From: Hymenoscyphus infarciens
Taxonomy: Eukaryota; Ascomycota; Leotiomycetes; Helotiales; Helotiaceae
Assembly: GCA_001414345.1 (NCBI GenBank)
Contig: LLCB01000010.1
Location: forward strand, 329,522-393,521
Length of the DNA: 64,000 nucleotides
Reading direction: 5' to 3'
A program made the position numbers and the translations under genes. Positions 21,048-32,852 of this stretch are shown piece after piece. The notes beneath the pieces were generated by a model that had not been told where the DNA came from, searched no databases, and saw only the letters and a list, made by a program, of their open reading frames with translations. Position 1 is the first letter of the stretch. Each line of letters begins with the position of its first letter.

Positions 21048-23135
21048 ATGGCAACGCCCAAGCACGCTCCGCAGGTTGTCGCAACCCCACCAGTCTCCAC
21101 GCCCTTCTCGACCTCAAACCACCCTCTCGCCTTCTCCCCTCATGGACCCCGCTCTGTCGTTCCCTCGCCGCAGCAGGTGAAGAAGAGTCCGGCGAATTCG
21201 AATACTGTTTATGGGTATCCTAGTGGGGGAGGGAGCCATTCCTTTGGAGGGGGGTATGATAGCCCTTCTGCTGCTATGGCGTTGGGCGGGGTTCATGGGA
21301 TGGGGGATTTGGAGGGAATGAATATGGGAGGGATTCATGGAATGGGACTGGGAGGCTTGGGGGGGTTGGGACGGGGGGTTGGGGATGATGAGAGGAGGAG
21401 GAAGATGGAGGAGGTTGTGGGGATTTTGTCGGTAGGTTTTTGCAATTGCTGGTCTCTCGGGGGAGTTGGGGGATAGGGCGAGAGGCTAATTTTGATTTGG
21501 CAGAAGAGTAAAGGTCGATTGAGCGCTGCGGGAATTCAACGATTGGGACAACGAGCTGGGTTGTCTGTTGATTGGATGGATGGTCATAGTCGTGGTTCGA
21601 AGTCCTTGATTTTCGCTGGGAAAGGATTCGGACTCGATATTGACTTTGTGACATCGGATATTCCGGTTCAGAACGTATCACTCTCGATTACTGACGCTCC
21701 CGAGATCGTGTCGAAACACTTGGAAAAGGCGGGGAATATCTTGTTGCGAAATCTGGAGATTGGGCCTGGCGAGAACCCGTATACGAAGGAACTCGATCAG
21801 TTTGCTGCGAATTTGGAACGGTTGGCTACGCTGGATAATCTGAGTGGTCATCCGGGATTCAGTTGTCACGAGGCTATCGCTGGCATATACGAAAGTCTGG
21901 AAAGACTGCATGTGTGGGAGGCTAAGAAGATCAAGGAGGGTCAACCGGAGATGGCAAAGAGGGACTCGGCATATATTGGAAGAGTTGCGATGTGTACTCG
22001 CAGTGGGAGACCAGCTATGCATGTGAGAGATAGGATTGGATTGAGTCTGGATTACTGGCAGTCGAAACGATTGATCTCTTCTCCTACGACATCGCATGAG
22101 AAGGAACAAACTTGGTCACTTTTGGTGGAATGCGCTCCTGCTGCTAGTCTTTCCGTTTTCCCACCTCTACGGGTCTCCCAAGATTGGATCTCGAAGAAAA
22201 TTACCAAGGAGGCTACCCAGGTTGATCTCTTCATGATGGATGCCGCACAAGAAGGGCAAGTTCTCGATTGGCAAGATCCTCAGAATGTTCTTTTCCCCAC
22301 AAATGACCCCCCGAAAGGAGATGCGATGGAGGGGGTTGAGCAAGCACCAATCCAAAAGGTTCCCGAGGTGATATTCGTTGCGAAGTTTGATCCTCCGATT
22401 GTTGTCCCGATGAACGTCGCGATGAATGTTCACAATTCGACGCAAGCACAATTTGATATGTATCAAGCCAGTACCTTCGACGAACTCATGTTTCCTTCCG
22501 GAGCAATGGATTCTCTGGAGAACAACGGATCGAGAACTGTCCATTCTGAGACCACCACACCTCTATTCGCTCGTGAGGGAAGAAACATGAATCTCCAAAC
22601 TGTGAAAAAACACCACAATACCCTCCTGATCGACAAAATCACCTACGGAAGAACCTTGACCGAGCTTCCCTTCTCCCATCCCAACCAACTAATTGGTATT
22701 CTCCCTTTGCTCCGCCAATACGCATTCCTCTCCTCCCTCCTCTCCAAGACTTTCGGTCCCGAGCACCAAAAACCCAAAACCAAGACCACAACAATGCGCG
22801 GTTCTCAACTGAGCAAGAATGAGGAATTTGCCATCTTCATGAGTAATTCTCCGCCTACAGATAAGGACGCCATGAAATTAGATGTTACAATGCAAATTGA
22901 TTCTGATAAGATCAAATTGAGAGTTATCTTTCCTTTTCAGAAGGATACTGCGGATATTACGTTTTTGATTAAAGGAAATGCGGTTCTGGAGGTTGAGAGT
23001 GAGAATTTCTTGAGTAAGCAGAAGGGCACGGGAAAGAAGTTGGGGGTGGTGGATTTGGCGAGGATGTTGGAGGTTACGGAGGATTTGGGGGTTTGGGTTG
23101 AGTTTGTTAGGGAACGGTTTGGAGGAGTGGTTTAG
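21048..23135 (+). CDS. MED1: Mediator of RNA polymerase II transcription subunit 1
   Basis: Subunit of the Mediator middle module, which links activators to RNA polymerase II. Two exons (21048-21431, 21504-23135), 671 residues. Residues 1-110 are low-complexity, proline-rich then glycine/methionine-rich (GGIHGMGLGGLGGLGRG). The conserved Med1 region begins after the intron with GRLSAAGIQRLGQRAGL. It continues through LIFAGKGFGLDIDF, NVSLSITD, NPYTKELDQFAANLERLATL and FSCHEAIAGIYESL, matching the fungal Med1 domain. The intron (72 nt) has donor GTAGGT and acceptor TTGGCAG. The same genome segment carries RPB2, though this is not an operon. Confidence 0.9.
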
Positions 23136-23399
23136 GAAGAAAGGGCCCTCAGGGGGAAGGGGAGAAAGGAGAGAAAGTGGTGGTGGATGATTTCTTTTAC
23201 AATTTATGATACCCGGGTTTGCTGCATTGGCAACCTTGTACGATAGAGGAATCTTACTTTATAATATGAAAAGAGATTTTGAATTCGAGTTCTCGTTCTC
23301 TTGCGGCGGGCATCGTAGTATCGAGGTGGGTCGGCTTAATTCTTTATAATTGGGGCTTAAAAAAAGCGACCCCCTTTTCGTTTTCAAGTTATAGCTACA

Positions 23400-24900
23400 G
23401 AATCATTCACAAGGAGCTTTTCGATCGACGAGCCACTCACATGGCGAGTTACAGCCGAATTTCCGATCAGCAAGGTAGATAGATGGTGATGGACTGGGAA
23501 CATTGAGCAGCTTTGCACAATCTGATCGTTGAATTTGGCTGGACAGGAAGTGGCAACGCCGTTCTTGATATGCCGAGAAGGACATGGTGGGATAGACATA
23601 GCACCGATGAGTCTCTTGAAGAATGGACGAGGCGTTTGTCGCCTTCTCTGAAACAGTTTTTTCAATCAGCCCTCGAGACCCCGCGTAACAGATTCACCTA
23701 TTATGCTGCTGTCCTGATTGTGCCAAACTACTTCTTCGACAGGCTATCAGGGTCTACAGATGTGGTTGAAATCCTGAGCTTGTATATGATGACTCAATGG
23801 TACTAGTCCAGGTGGTCTGAAGTAGCCGAATTCAGTTTCTCATTCGTGGCTAAAAAGAGTCCAGCTTCGAACACGAAATATCACCTCGGGCATTATTCTG
23901 TCCCGATATATCGGATTACGGTATTGTTTCTAAGGTTCACATTGATTGGGGGCCTCTCGAAGTCGTCGTAACTGCTCCGTTAGGCATGATTGACACTGGG
24001 AAAGTCATCGCTAGGCATAGTGGGACAGACATCGAGTTCCCCCCTAGGAGTCGCGTACCATACGGACAGCGAGTATAGTTTTGCGAGCGCTTTCAATAAC
24101 CTCAGCACGTGGATCGAATATTTGCTCGAAGATGAAAATGCAGAAGATCAAGCGAGTCGCTCGAGGCATGTGCCGCAAAACTCGAAGAAACCTCGAACTT
24201 GGCCTCTTATCAGAGGAAATTTCTCGATCGCGCTGAAATACCTGAACGTTTCATTCGCAGCTTCCTGACACAAGTTTGTCAATATCAATTTCATGGTTCT
24301 TAGTCTGCGTCTCCCTGTATTAAACGACACCTCACCTCATCCATTCCAAGCACCAGGCTTTCAAATGCCCACAGAATGGGATCACGACGATGAGATTCTT
24401 CCCATGCCCCTCTTCATCTCAGACACAAACAAAATCTTTGGAGCCGCTTTCGGTTACCCATTTCACGAAAAATTGAACCTGAATTGCGGGCTCTGGGTGG
24501 AGGATTGTGTCAGAGACAACTGTCACACCTTTGAAGATACCTGCCGTCTCTTTCTCCCGTTTGAAAGTGGTGCGAAGGGATTTGCCCGCCGTACGGATGA
24601 TTCGTTTATACCTAGGCGAGAACCAACGGGGTCGCGATGTGAACCCGGCTGGTAGCAAGGGGGATTTGCAGCAGCCAGGATACTGTCACTTTATTCCGCG
24701 GCATGGACCGCAACTTGGAAATGTTTTGGAGCAGTGGTTTAATATGGTGGGCTTGGGGGAATGGGAGGTTGGTGAAGAGGCAGTTTTGGGAGGGATAGAG
24801 AAGGTTAGGGGGTTCTCGGAGTTCAGTGAGAAATTTCCCAGTAATCATGCCTCCTCTACACTATGTCTCAGCGCGAATAACTCAACGTAAACAAAAGAAT
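23400..24900 (+). pseudogene. frameshifted relic of an unknown protein gene
   Basis: Protein-like sequence runs for about 1.4 kb but hops between frames. Near 23513-23806: SPSLKQFFQSALETPRNRF and YYAAVLIVPNYFFDRL. Near 23890-24050: SDYGIVSKVHIDWGPLEVVV. At 24060-24140 in another frame: FNNLSTWIEYLLEDENAED. At 24150-24290 back in the earlier frame: ACAAKLEETSNLASYQRKFL. At 24293-24610: EWDHDDEILPMPLF and GLWVEDCVRDNCHTFEDT. At 24615-24830: GYCHFIPRHGPQLGNVLEQW. At least four frame changes are needed, and the gaps lack usable introns. I do not recognise the family. It could be a multi-exon gene that I cannot splice, or sequencing indels, but neighbouring genes are clean. Confidence 0.6.
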
Positions 24901-26862
24901 CCTATTCCTAAAGCAAGTCCATAGTAAACTAGTATCTTGCGCAACTACCTACTCAAATCTTTACCATATTTTTGCGACGGTCTTTTGTCGAGGAATCAGC
25001 ATTTCTACCGTTCGCTTCTTTACTGCCACTTGCACGCTCCACGAGAACAAGTTTTTCGAATCTTTGTGATTCATAATGAGAACTGTATTATTCAATTGTG
25101 TCATGATACATAAGTGAGGAGATTAAAGACTCGTGGATGGCTTTGTTGGCAGCCTCGCAGTAAACATTGAAAGTGGCAGTAACTAACTAAATACACAACC
25201 CCGTTCTTCCAGCTTTCTCTACACTATTAACCTAGATAGATGAAGACAATTGAAGTTGATTGTTTGAACTGTCTAGTTTAAGTTTCGATTGGTCTCTAAG
25301 CGTTGAGGATGGTTGACTGGAAGTACATTACCATACAAAGTTAGAGCCAGTAGGCAGGTACGAACCTGAAGTATTTACTGCCGCTTTTACTGTCTACGGT
25401 AGTACCATGTATAAATGGAGTAAAGACTTTTTTTTTTTTTGATATCCGCACCCTTATTTTGTCCAAGACTTTCCGAGCCAGCTGTTCTTCGTTGGCTTAC
25501 CCGCAACTTGATTAGCTTACTGGTACTCGGTATACTAAAACCCAACCTGCTTTTCCCAAAGAAAAATGACAAACACATTCCGAATTTGTCACTTTCTCTT
25601 TAGAATAAGGACGGGAGTGGGACATACTTCTATCAAAGATTAAACCTCCTCATGTTATAAAGGCGGGCGAGTCTCTTCGTCCTTCGGAAACTTCCCCCTG
25701 CAAACAAACAAACCCTCGATTTCTTGGAGTAATTAATTAATTATATTCCACAACAATCAACGGTCGCAAACACTTCCGTGTTGTTTTCTATCGAAGATCT
25801 AATTGAATTGCATCATGTCCTGCCGGGAATAGTGAGTAGGAGGCGCGGTGGTGGTGATGGTGGTGGTAGGATGTCTATTAGGACCTTCGCACTGCTTCCT
25901 TCCTCAATTGTTCGACCAAGACTCGGAAAATCGATCCGATTATCCTACCGTGCGGGAGTAATTAGATCCATGTTACCTTTATTGTTCCAGGAGAGTTGGG
26001 GGGATAGAATGGGAAGGGGCCTTGGACTATAGTCACGAATTCCTGCAACGCCTGGTGGGGTTGATGATTGCTGCAACTCCGGAATTTGTAGCACCGACTC
26101 TCGCACTCACCCTGTGATATGATTAATCAAAGTTGTATATAAGGCTTGCTTGAACTACTCTTTAGAGTATATACAATATTGATATCTGATACGGTTGATT
26201 TAATAGGTATTAATTTTAGCTGTGGTCGAGTCACGGGTGGTGATTGTCTTCGAAGACTTGAGCTCTCACTATTGCAAATTCAACCAGCAATTTTTTTGTT
26301 TTTGTTTTGTCAAGGTGTGTTTTTATTCAAGGACAAAAATTTGCTGACTATCGAAATACTGTCATCATCTGTGTGCTGTTCATGCCTCCATCCATATATC
26401 TACATCGCATCCACCCAGGGCCCTACAGATAAAAGATCCAGTAGTAATCCAAACCCCAAAAATGATGTTACAATCGAAACGCCCAATCCAACCTTTCTTC
26501 CACATATCATTCATTATTAAAGTCATAACCTAGTAGCCTCGTCGAGAGTTGGTTGTCCGCTGAGCATCGTCATCGCTGACCTGAGTTGCCATGAATGGAG
26601 GGAATGCACACCATTGGGAAAACAAGTCGCCGAGCTTTCCAGTCCAGTTTTCCAGGTTGATAGGTAGTTTCCGTTTTCCCAGATGCGTGATCCAGCATTA
26701 AACTCCAAATCCTATACCATAGAAACACGTTAGCCAAACTCCCATCACCTCTATTGTAAGTTTCCTATAAATAGCTGTCCGACGCATCCGAAAATCACAT
26801 CACCAGAGCAGCTTACCAACAGAAAAATCCTTCCCATTCACATCGCAACAGAAAGAAAATTC
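24901..26862. other. gene-free AT-rich stretch
   Basis: About 2 kb with a 13-T run (25428-25440) and TTAATTAATTAATTAT near 25732. The open frames at 25.8-26.5 kb have no motifs. The last few hundred bases are the 3' flank of the Nce102-like gene. Confidence 0.5.
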
Positions 26863-27468
26863 TTAAACCTGGGTCATAGAAGGCCCACCTTTGCGCATAC
26901 CTCCACGACTGGAAACGCTTCCAGAACCACGGTGATTCAGGAATGTGAAGAAGAGGGAGCCGAGGAAGGAGACGAAGAGGAACCAGAAGAATGCTGTGCT
27001 AGCTTGGAGTTCGTGGCAACGCTTTGTGGGGTTGTGGGAGCCGTTTGTTAGGTAGTTGGAGGTGATGTAGGACTAGATGATCGGGTCAGTTGCTGTACTT
27101 TGATTCTGGTGCCTATGAGGAGAGGGGAAGAGGAAGATGACAGGGGAAGAGAGAAGAGGACTGACAGTATTCCCACAACTATGAACTCCCAACTTTGCAG
27201 CCAACACCACACCGGCAACAAAGGTAAACAATGCCGCGAGCGCATCTGCGATCAAAGCAGCAATCGGTATCGCGAGACTCTCGACAAACACACCTGCCAG
27301 TCCGAAGAGGAGGGCCAGCCAGGAAATCACACATACGAAGATGGCGTAGTTTATAGCTGCGGGATTGCCGGCGACGGCTTCGTGGATTACATTTCCGATC
27401 AAGGCAGTTGTGAGGAGGGTCCAAAGGAATTGGGAGCCGCGGCAGGCGACGAGGGGGAAGGAGACCAT
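26863..27468 (-). CDS. Nce102-like four-helix membrane protein (MARVEL family)
   Basis: Plasma-membrane protein of the Nce102/Fhn1 type. Family members act in eisosome and membrane-compartment organisation and sphingolipid sensing. Two exons (27468-27166, 27072-26863), 170 residues. Four hydrophobic segments are visible: FLWTLLTTALIGNVI, INYAIFVCVISWLALLFGLA, ALAALFTFVAGVVLAAKLG and STAFFWFLFVSFLGSLFF. After the third helix come the typical LGVHSCGN and the conserved RCHELQA. The C-terminus RRKGGP-like region (GGMRKGGPSMTQV) matches the usual ending of the family. The intron (93 nt) runs from donor GTCAGT to acceptor ATCTAG. The gene stands alone with a long upstream region. Confidence 0.88.
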
Positions 27469-29724
27469 TTTTGCGGTAGTTTCTTTTTGTGATTTTGGAG
27501 TCTTGAGGGTTTTGATTGTTGAGGTTGAAGGTTGCGGCGATAGTTATAGAGAGGTGAGGTTTATTTTCGCGCTTTTATGTAGCAGAGGATTCTGGTGATT
27601 CACAAGAGGAAGACAGTGGGAAGTGCGCAGGGTGGTGGTGGTGGTGGTGGTGGTGTGAGTGTTATTGTAAGTCGGAGCGGAGAGGAGAGGAAGGAGAGTT
27701 TAGCTTGTCGCACGAGTGAGGAGCGTTGCGTGTATGACGTCGTTTCCGGCAGAGCGATGAATGATGCGCTGATCGCTGATCCAAAAACTCGAGTAAGGGA
27801 CCAAAGCGCCGAGTCGATCGAGTTCAGGGGGGAAAAGTCTAGACTCTTGGACTTTTCAACAGCTGAGATGTTTAGAAGACAGTTTTGTGTGTAATTGTGT
27901 GTGTATGAGTGGGTTTCTTGGAGATGTTGTAGGTGGTTCGTCTTTCTTGTTTGAATTGTTGTTCCCATCTGCCGACTTCTCCGAACTTCGGTTGGCTGAC
28001 CCGGCAACTCGCAAAACAACGAGATGGTACGATTCTCGCAATCCCCTGCTGTACTGTAACATCATCTCCTTTTCCCCTCAATTGGATAACTTGATATCTC
28101 GTGTTTACTCCACTAAATTAGATTAACTCGAAAATCGAAGATCTTCCTTTTTCAGGCCCAAGCTTTCTCGCGACGGAAAATCCGGAGATGCCAAGGAAAG
28201 GGGAACTCCCTGACGTATGCGGCTGAGTCGTTGGGAGGAGATGGGAAGCTGAAGGGATTTACCGAGTTGGGGAAATCCTATATGAAAGTGCTGACACCTA
28301 CTTTATTACACGTCGGCGTGTCGTGGTGTTGTTGTAAGTGAGAGGTATTTATATGATAAAAATACTATTGATACTTACAACACAACAACACGTATAATAC
28401 TACTTGCTTTTCTCTCTAAGCGAGCTAGCATTTTTCACCTGCTAAGAGTTAAAAATGGTGAAAATGAAAAACCTTGAGTGTTTTGGTCTCTATATCACGC
28501 GGTAGACACCGCTTCAACATTCGGATTAGAGAGAAGATCTTCACATTGTCAACCCGTTGTTTAGATATCCCGTTCTCATATATACTCTCACAGAAACAAA
28601 GAATCTAGGAATTTATAATAATTTCTTAAAATTTTAGAGATTAATGCACGCAGAATCATGAATTTTCCCCCGGTTATCCGAATATTGGACGGGGGGAAGG
28701 TGTTGCGCAAAACATGTTGCGTTGAAGTGCAGGTGTTTGAGAATTTGAGGGAGGTCTGAGTTGGGCGTGGTCGTCTCGTCTTTGGGGTCGCACCATGCCA
28801 CTTCTAACGAGGGAAGGCACGACCCGGGCACATAGTTTTTCATGTTTAACCCATTGTTGTCGCGCACGGGGTAGGATCAGAATCTTATTATATGGCATAC
28901 AGTGTAAAGAATGAGATGGGTTTTTAGTGGTGCACCTTCGCCTAACAGTACTTTTACCTACATAGACCTCTACAAGCACTGCTCTTCACGATTGCTGGTG
29001 ATCGCTAAACTTGATGCAACACTGCCTGTATGGCTGATTTTGCAGCGATTGCCAGAGAAGGAAATATCTAAACGGTCTGAAAGGTCGCTTTTTGTGACTG
29101 GATCCAGTCTTTTTCATACTGTATTCAGTCCTCAAACTTATGTAGAAATTAGTACAAGTGATGATGAAAAAAAAGGATCTTCATTTGAACGAGTCTTTTC
29201 AATTAATCTAGAGGTATTCCAGGCATTGTGCAATGAGCTGAAGGGGCATTCGAGTCCATTGGTGTTACTTATAATATTGTTGGAGTGGAGTATGATTCGA
29301 ATTGAGAGGCAGCTTCGACTTGATTCTCCACCAAGAGGCGAGTTTCCAACATCAGTGGAACTGGACACAAAGTTTCCAACTGTGTGACAGCATGATAAAA
29401 AATTTACACATCCTCGGCCGGCTCTTTCGGAGACGTTCGCCATAACGCATTAGGAAAAATGGCACTGGAACAAAACCCATAGTTATAAATGCAAAACCCC
29501 AGTTGCCCTAACTCTTGTATACATCGAAGGACTAACCAAAAGGGAAAAAACCCCAAAATACGCACGAACAGTTGGCAACCGAATCTCCAAAAGAATACGA
29601 ATTAGGTAAATATTTGAACATTGGCCAGATAAATGGTCCAATTAGAGGAAGATCTTTGCCTGATGGGTGTTGAAGCTCCATTCTGGAGCATGTCTAGCCC
29701 TTGTGTAAATAATTGGTCTCATTC
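27469..29724. other. 2.2 kb intergenic with GGT repeat and a hairpin
   Basis: Upstream region of the Nce102-like gene, with a GGT/GTG tract near 27632-27655. A long imperfect hairpin lies at about 28324-28392. An ATG-initiated open frame of 158 codons (28911-29387, +) is present, but it has no recognisable motif and AT-rich codon use, so I do not call it a gene. Confidence 0.45.
28324..28392. repeat. imperfect inverted repeat / hairpin
   Basis: The left arm (GTTGTTGTAAGT...) faces the right arm (...ACTTACAACACAAC), and inside these GTATTTAT faces ATAAAAATAC. Together they form a long stem with internal bulges and a short AT loop. It may be a folded transcript element or a miniature transposon relic. 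Confidence 0.45.
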
Positions 29725-30767
29725 AATCCCCTTCCGGCCACGCATACAACCCTTGGAATACAAAGAGCTGTCCCAGCAATGGATTCTTGATATCCGTCTC
29801 TGATTAAATTGAAAAACTTCCCAGCTGCCTGCTCCTGCCCCATCTTCAATAGATGGAGAGCAAATTCTTCCATGGTGAGAAGGTGTTGCTCTTTGAAGGC
29901 TCCATCCGCACGTCAAGGAACCTCTCATTACTCATAAATTTGGTAGCTGAAGTGTCCAATTATATCTTCCTTTGGCATAAGACATTTCTCGGAGTTGATC
30001 GAGTGCTGCTGCTTGTAGGTCTGGTTCCATCTTTTTGACTTTCATGTTAACACAATCGAGTTCATCCCATTGTAGGCACCTATCTGCATGCAGTTGTATA
30101 TCAGCAAGTGAGCTCAAACTTTTCGCAAACCATTTCAAACATTAGAAATTATCCTTACCTGGTTTCAACCTCCTAAAAAGATTTCCCAACACCACCTCCG
30201 GGTTTCCTTCAAGAACCATGACCAACAATCTCACATGCACAAAATCAAAGCTCCCCACCAAATCCTTCGAGACGTCCTGGAAAAGATCCCAATAACGCAT
30301 TGAAACATTTCCAGGAAGCCGTTTTTCGTGTAGTGCTTGAGAAAGATCGTTATTGAAACCTTAAAACGTGGCATTGGGGAGTGTTCGAGCCACGTCTAGG
30401 AGCCAAGCTCCGGTACCTGCTACAACCGCTGCGATCGCGGGTGAAGAAAGAGGGATTGAGGGGTGGAGGTTGAAACCTATTGCTTCTTTCCAGAGGTGAA
30501 ATTGGAGGTTTAAACGACAAGCTGCGACGTGGTTTCGGTCTAACATGTAACCTTTGCCAGATGCGAGTCTGAAATCAGCCATAGCTGAGAACCACGGGAG
30601 TTGGGAACTTGATTTGTGTAAACTGGAGTGGTGTCAGTGGGATCCACGAAGGAATTTGGGACAGATGAAGAGAAACTTGGAAAGAATGTGCTAATTTGTT
30701 GAGACAACTTTTGTGAGTGTTGGCTTACTTCTCTGGTAGATTCGCTAAAATAGGCTAAATGCAACAT
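29725..30767 (-). pseudogene. broken SAM-dependent methyltransferase (LaeA/UMTA type)
   Basis: Relic of a fungal class I methyltransferase of the kind found near secondary-metabolite genes. Reading the minus strand: GKGYMLDRNHVAACRLNLQF, LWKEAIGFNLHPSIPL, then the SAM-binding segment VVAGTGAWLLDVARTLP. Next comes an in-frame TAA (30363-30361), after which the frame continues GFNNDLSQALHEKRLP, VSKDLVGSFDFVHVRLL and LGNLFRRLKP. After an intron-like gap come LQWDELDCVNMKVKKMEPDL and NWTLQLPNL, then a stop. The C-terminal part KEQHLLTMEEFALHLLKMG lies in another frame down to about 29730. The N-terminal piece (about 30600-30767) is also out of frame. The TAA sits where the family usually has a glutamine or similar residue. 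One nonsense change plus several frame breaks argue for a pseudogene. Confidence 0.8.
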
Positions 30768-31820
30768 CGACTTTTTGATTTTTATTGGTGCTCTACGAAT
30801 CGAGAGGTTGGTTGTGTCTGTGTGATGATTTGTTTTTGTACTTGAAGTTTTCTTGTTGCTGATTCGTGGGAAGTAAACAACTTACTTGCTGGCTTAGAGG
30901 TTTCTGATGTTTGAATTAACACAACTTTACTCAAGGAGGTGGCTCAGCATAACATGGAATTACTGCTAACCTTCTCGCTTCGTGTTGCTTGAGTTTTTAC
31001 TCTGCGTGGGGAGCGGGAGGTTAAGTATAATTCGTGGTGGAGGACACTGGGTCATTTTAGAAGAGCCGGTAGAGCTCTGGTCACGATCTTTATACCTTCA
31101 CTTTCACCAAGGTCCTAGCTTCAATTATGAAGAAGACAAGTCAGAAAATCATTGGACTTCGCTTACCATCTCCTACAATCGAAATCAGAATTTGAAGGGG
31201 GAGGGTAATCACGTGGCGCTAAGCGAAGTAGGACTTGTCGTGAGCTCCAATCTCAGAGTATACACCTCTATTGTTACTTCAATTTTTCTCCTACTGGATC
31301 ATGTGTGTGCCTACTCTGTAGAATGATGCACTGGAAGCGAGGCTCGATCGGTTAGAGTTGCATAGAAAATGGGTTTGTTGTTAGCACCAGCCTTATGGTG
31401 GTAGGTGCACTCGTTTAAAGTGATGCATTTGTGAAGAAGACTCTCTGTTTTGGTTGCATCATTTTGGCAAGCATAAACAAACCACTTGGAAGGGCTAGAC
31501 TGTTTTTCAAAACAGCTAACTATCTAGTCCCTAGATTTTTCTTAAATTTCCTGAGGCAGGAGCTAATAAGGTAATGTAGAGTGTTTCGAAAAATAGGTAC
31601 AAATTGCTAATTCACTTTCAAGAAGTTACATTACGCTTTTCCTACTCTCAAGACAAGGCTGGACTCCTTAAGCCATTTTCTTTCTTCAACACCCTTTCAG
31701 AACCACATCATACAACTTCCTCACGACAAAACTTTAACGATAGCATCGTGGACGCATACACACCCCACGGTCTTTCGTAAAACAAAACATCTCCACATCA
31801 CCCTTACCACAAGACTTACA
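30768..31820. other. intergenic between methyltransferase relic and RING-like gene 1
   Basis: About 1.05 kb, AT-rich. The final ~150 bp (CA/CT-rich) form the leader of the RING-like gene. No gene seen. Confidence 0.55.
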
Positions 31821-32852
31821 ATGTGCCGCAACTACCGCTTCTTCTGCACCAACTGCGACCACCTGACCCAACAACACCTGCGACCCTGCCTCACACGATC
31901 ATGCAAACACCAAACAAATTACGACCACATCTTCCAACATCCAATCACCCCGCCGGCCCTCCCAACCCGCTGCCCTCACTGCTGGTCCCAACCCCTTTCG
32001 GAACCCCTGCCAGCGTTCCTCCCAAGATTCCGTACCCCCTCTGGATACGTCTCAACAAAGGATATCACAGCATGGTTGGCCAAATTGTATCACCATCTTA
32101 AAACCACCACTGGAGGCGACTACCTCATCTCGACGGACTTCACACCAGTCCCCGATCTCAGAGACATGATGCTTTTCTGCGAAGCCGTATGTTTTTTCGA
32201 AATGGATATGATGTTTCGATACCAAGAGGGGGGAAAGGAACCAGATAAGTTTGAGCAGGAGCTTGTGGCAAAGTTGCTTTATGCCAAATTTAGCGAGTGG
32301 GTTGATGAGATGGAGTTACTTCTAGGCCCTCAGGAGGAGAGAACGGAATTGATCGTGGAATGTGGGAAGTTGGAGGCGAAACGGGAAGCTGCTAAATTGA
32401 GGATGGCCGGGAGGAGCTTGGACTCGAGCTGCATTTTGTGCACAAATCCTTATTGCACCGAAGAAGAGGATTCGGGCGATTTCGAATTCCTACAAGGCTT
32501 TGAGGGGGAGGGCATAATACGGGAATTCGACCTAGCCGCCTTCCTTGGTGACAACTTGGGCGAGGAGGGGTGTGGCGGCGAGGAAGAACAGCCGTGTATG
32601 ACTCCTTGCAGGCACCTTTTCGGTCATCGTTGCCTGCGGAAGTGGTTGGAGACTAGGACTTTGAAGCCATTCAAGAAGTCGTACGACTGCCCTTTGTGCC
32701 GTGCTTCTTTTGGGTCATTAGGAAGGATTGAGGCTCAATATAGACATGGGAAAAAAAGACCCTTGTGGCTGCATCTTGTTACGGGATATCGAGGAAAGAG
32801 TGGCAGCAAGGGAGGGGAAAAGAAAAAGGAAAGTAGCGCCCAAGCAACATAA
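31821..32852 (+). CDS. RING-like zinc-finger protein, tandem copy 1
   Basis: Single exon, 343 residues. The family has no name I know. The N-terminus holds a cysteine array (MCRNYRFFCTNC; Cys2, 9, 12, 23, 28, 51, 54) likely to bind zinc. The middle is helical and acidic (DKFEQELVAKLLYAKFSEWV). The C-terminal half has a RING-like pattern: C204-x2-C207, then 55 residues, C263-x-H265-x3-H269-x-C271 (TPCRHLFGHRCLRKWL), and C290-x2-C293 (YDCPLCR). The gap after the first cysteine pair is longer than in ordinary RINGs, and the H-to-C spacing is shifted by one. If it works as a RING it would be a ubiquitin ligase, which is inference. The lysine-rich tail is low complexity. Copy 2 begins about 1.06 kb downstream. 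Confidence 0.8.
   Translation: MCRNYRFFCTNCDHLTQQHLRPCLTRSCKHQTNYDHIFQHPITPPALPTRCPHCWSQPLSEPLPAFLPRFRTPSGYVSTKDITAWLAKLYHHLKTTTGGDYLISTDFTPVPDLRDMMLFCEAVCFFEMDMMFRYQEGGKEPDKFEQELVAKLLYAKFSEWVDEMELLLGPQEERTELIVECGKLEAKREAAKLRMAGRSLDSSCILCTNPYCTEEEDSGDFEFLQGFEGEGIIREFDLAAFLGDNLGEEGCGGEEEQPCMTPCRHLFGHRCLRKWLETRTLKPFKKSYDCPLCRASFGSLGRIEAQYRHGKKRPLWLHLVTGYRGKSGSKGGEKKKESSAQAT

Noticed and set aside
24061..24135. Three in-frame stops (TAG, TAA, TGA) read as a RIP signature in the 23.4-24.9 kb relic
   Set aside because: The protein-like sequence switches frame across this interval, so these stops are probably off-frame and frameshifts explain the damage better.
27600..28019. Minus-strand frame upstream of the Nce102-like gene
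   Set aside because: Contains a poly-proline stretch from a GGT repeat and lies in the promoter/leader region. No domain.
28911..29387. 158-codon plus-strand frame starting with ATG
   Set aside because: No recognised domain, AT-biased composition and no splice support. It cannot be told from chance.
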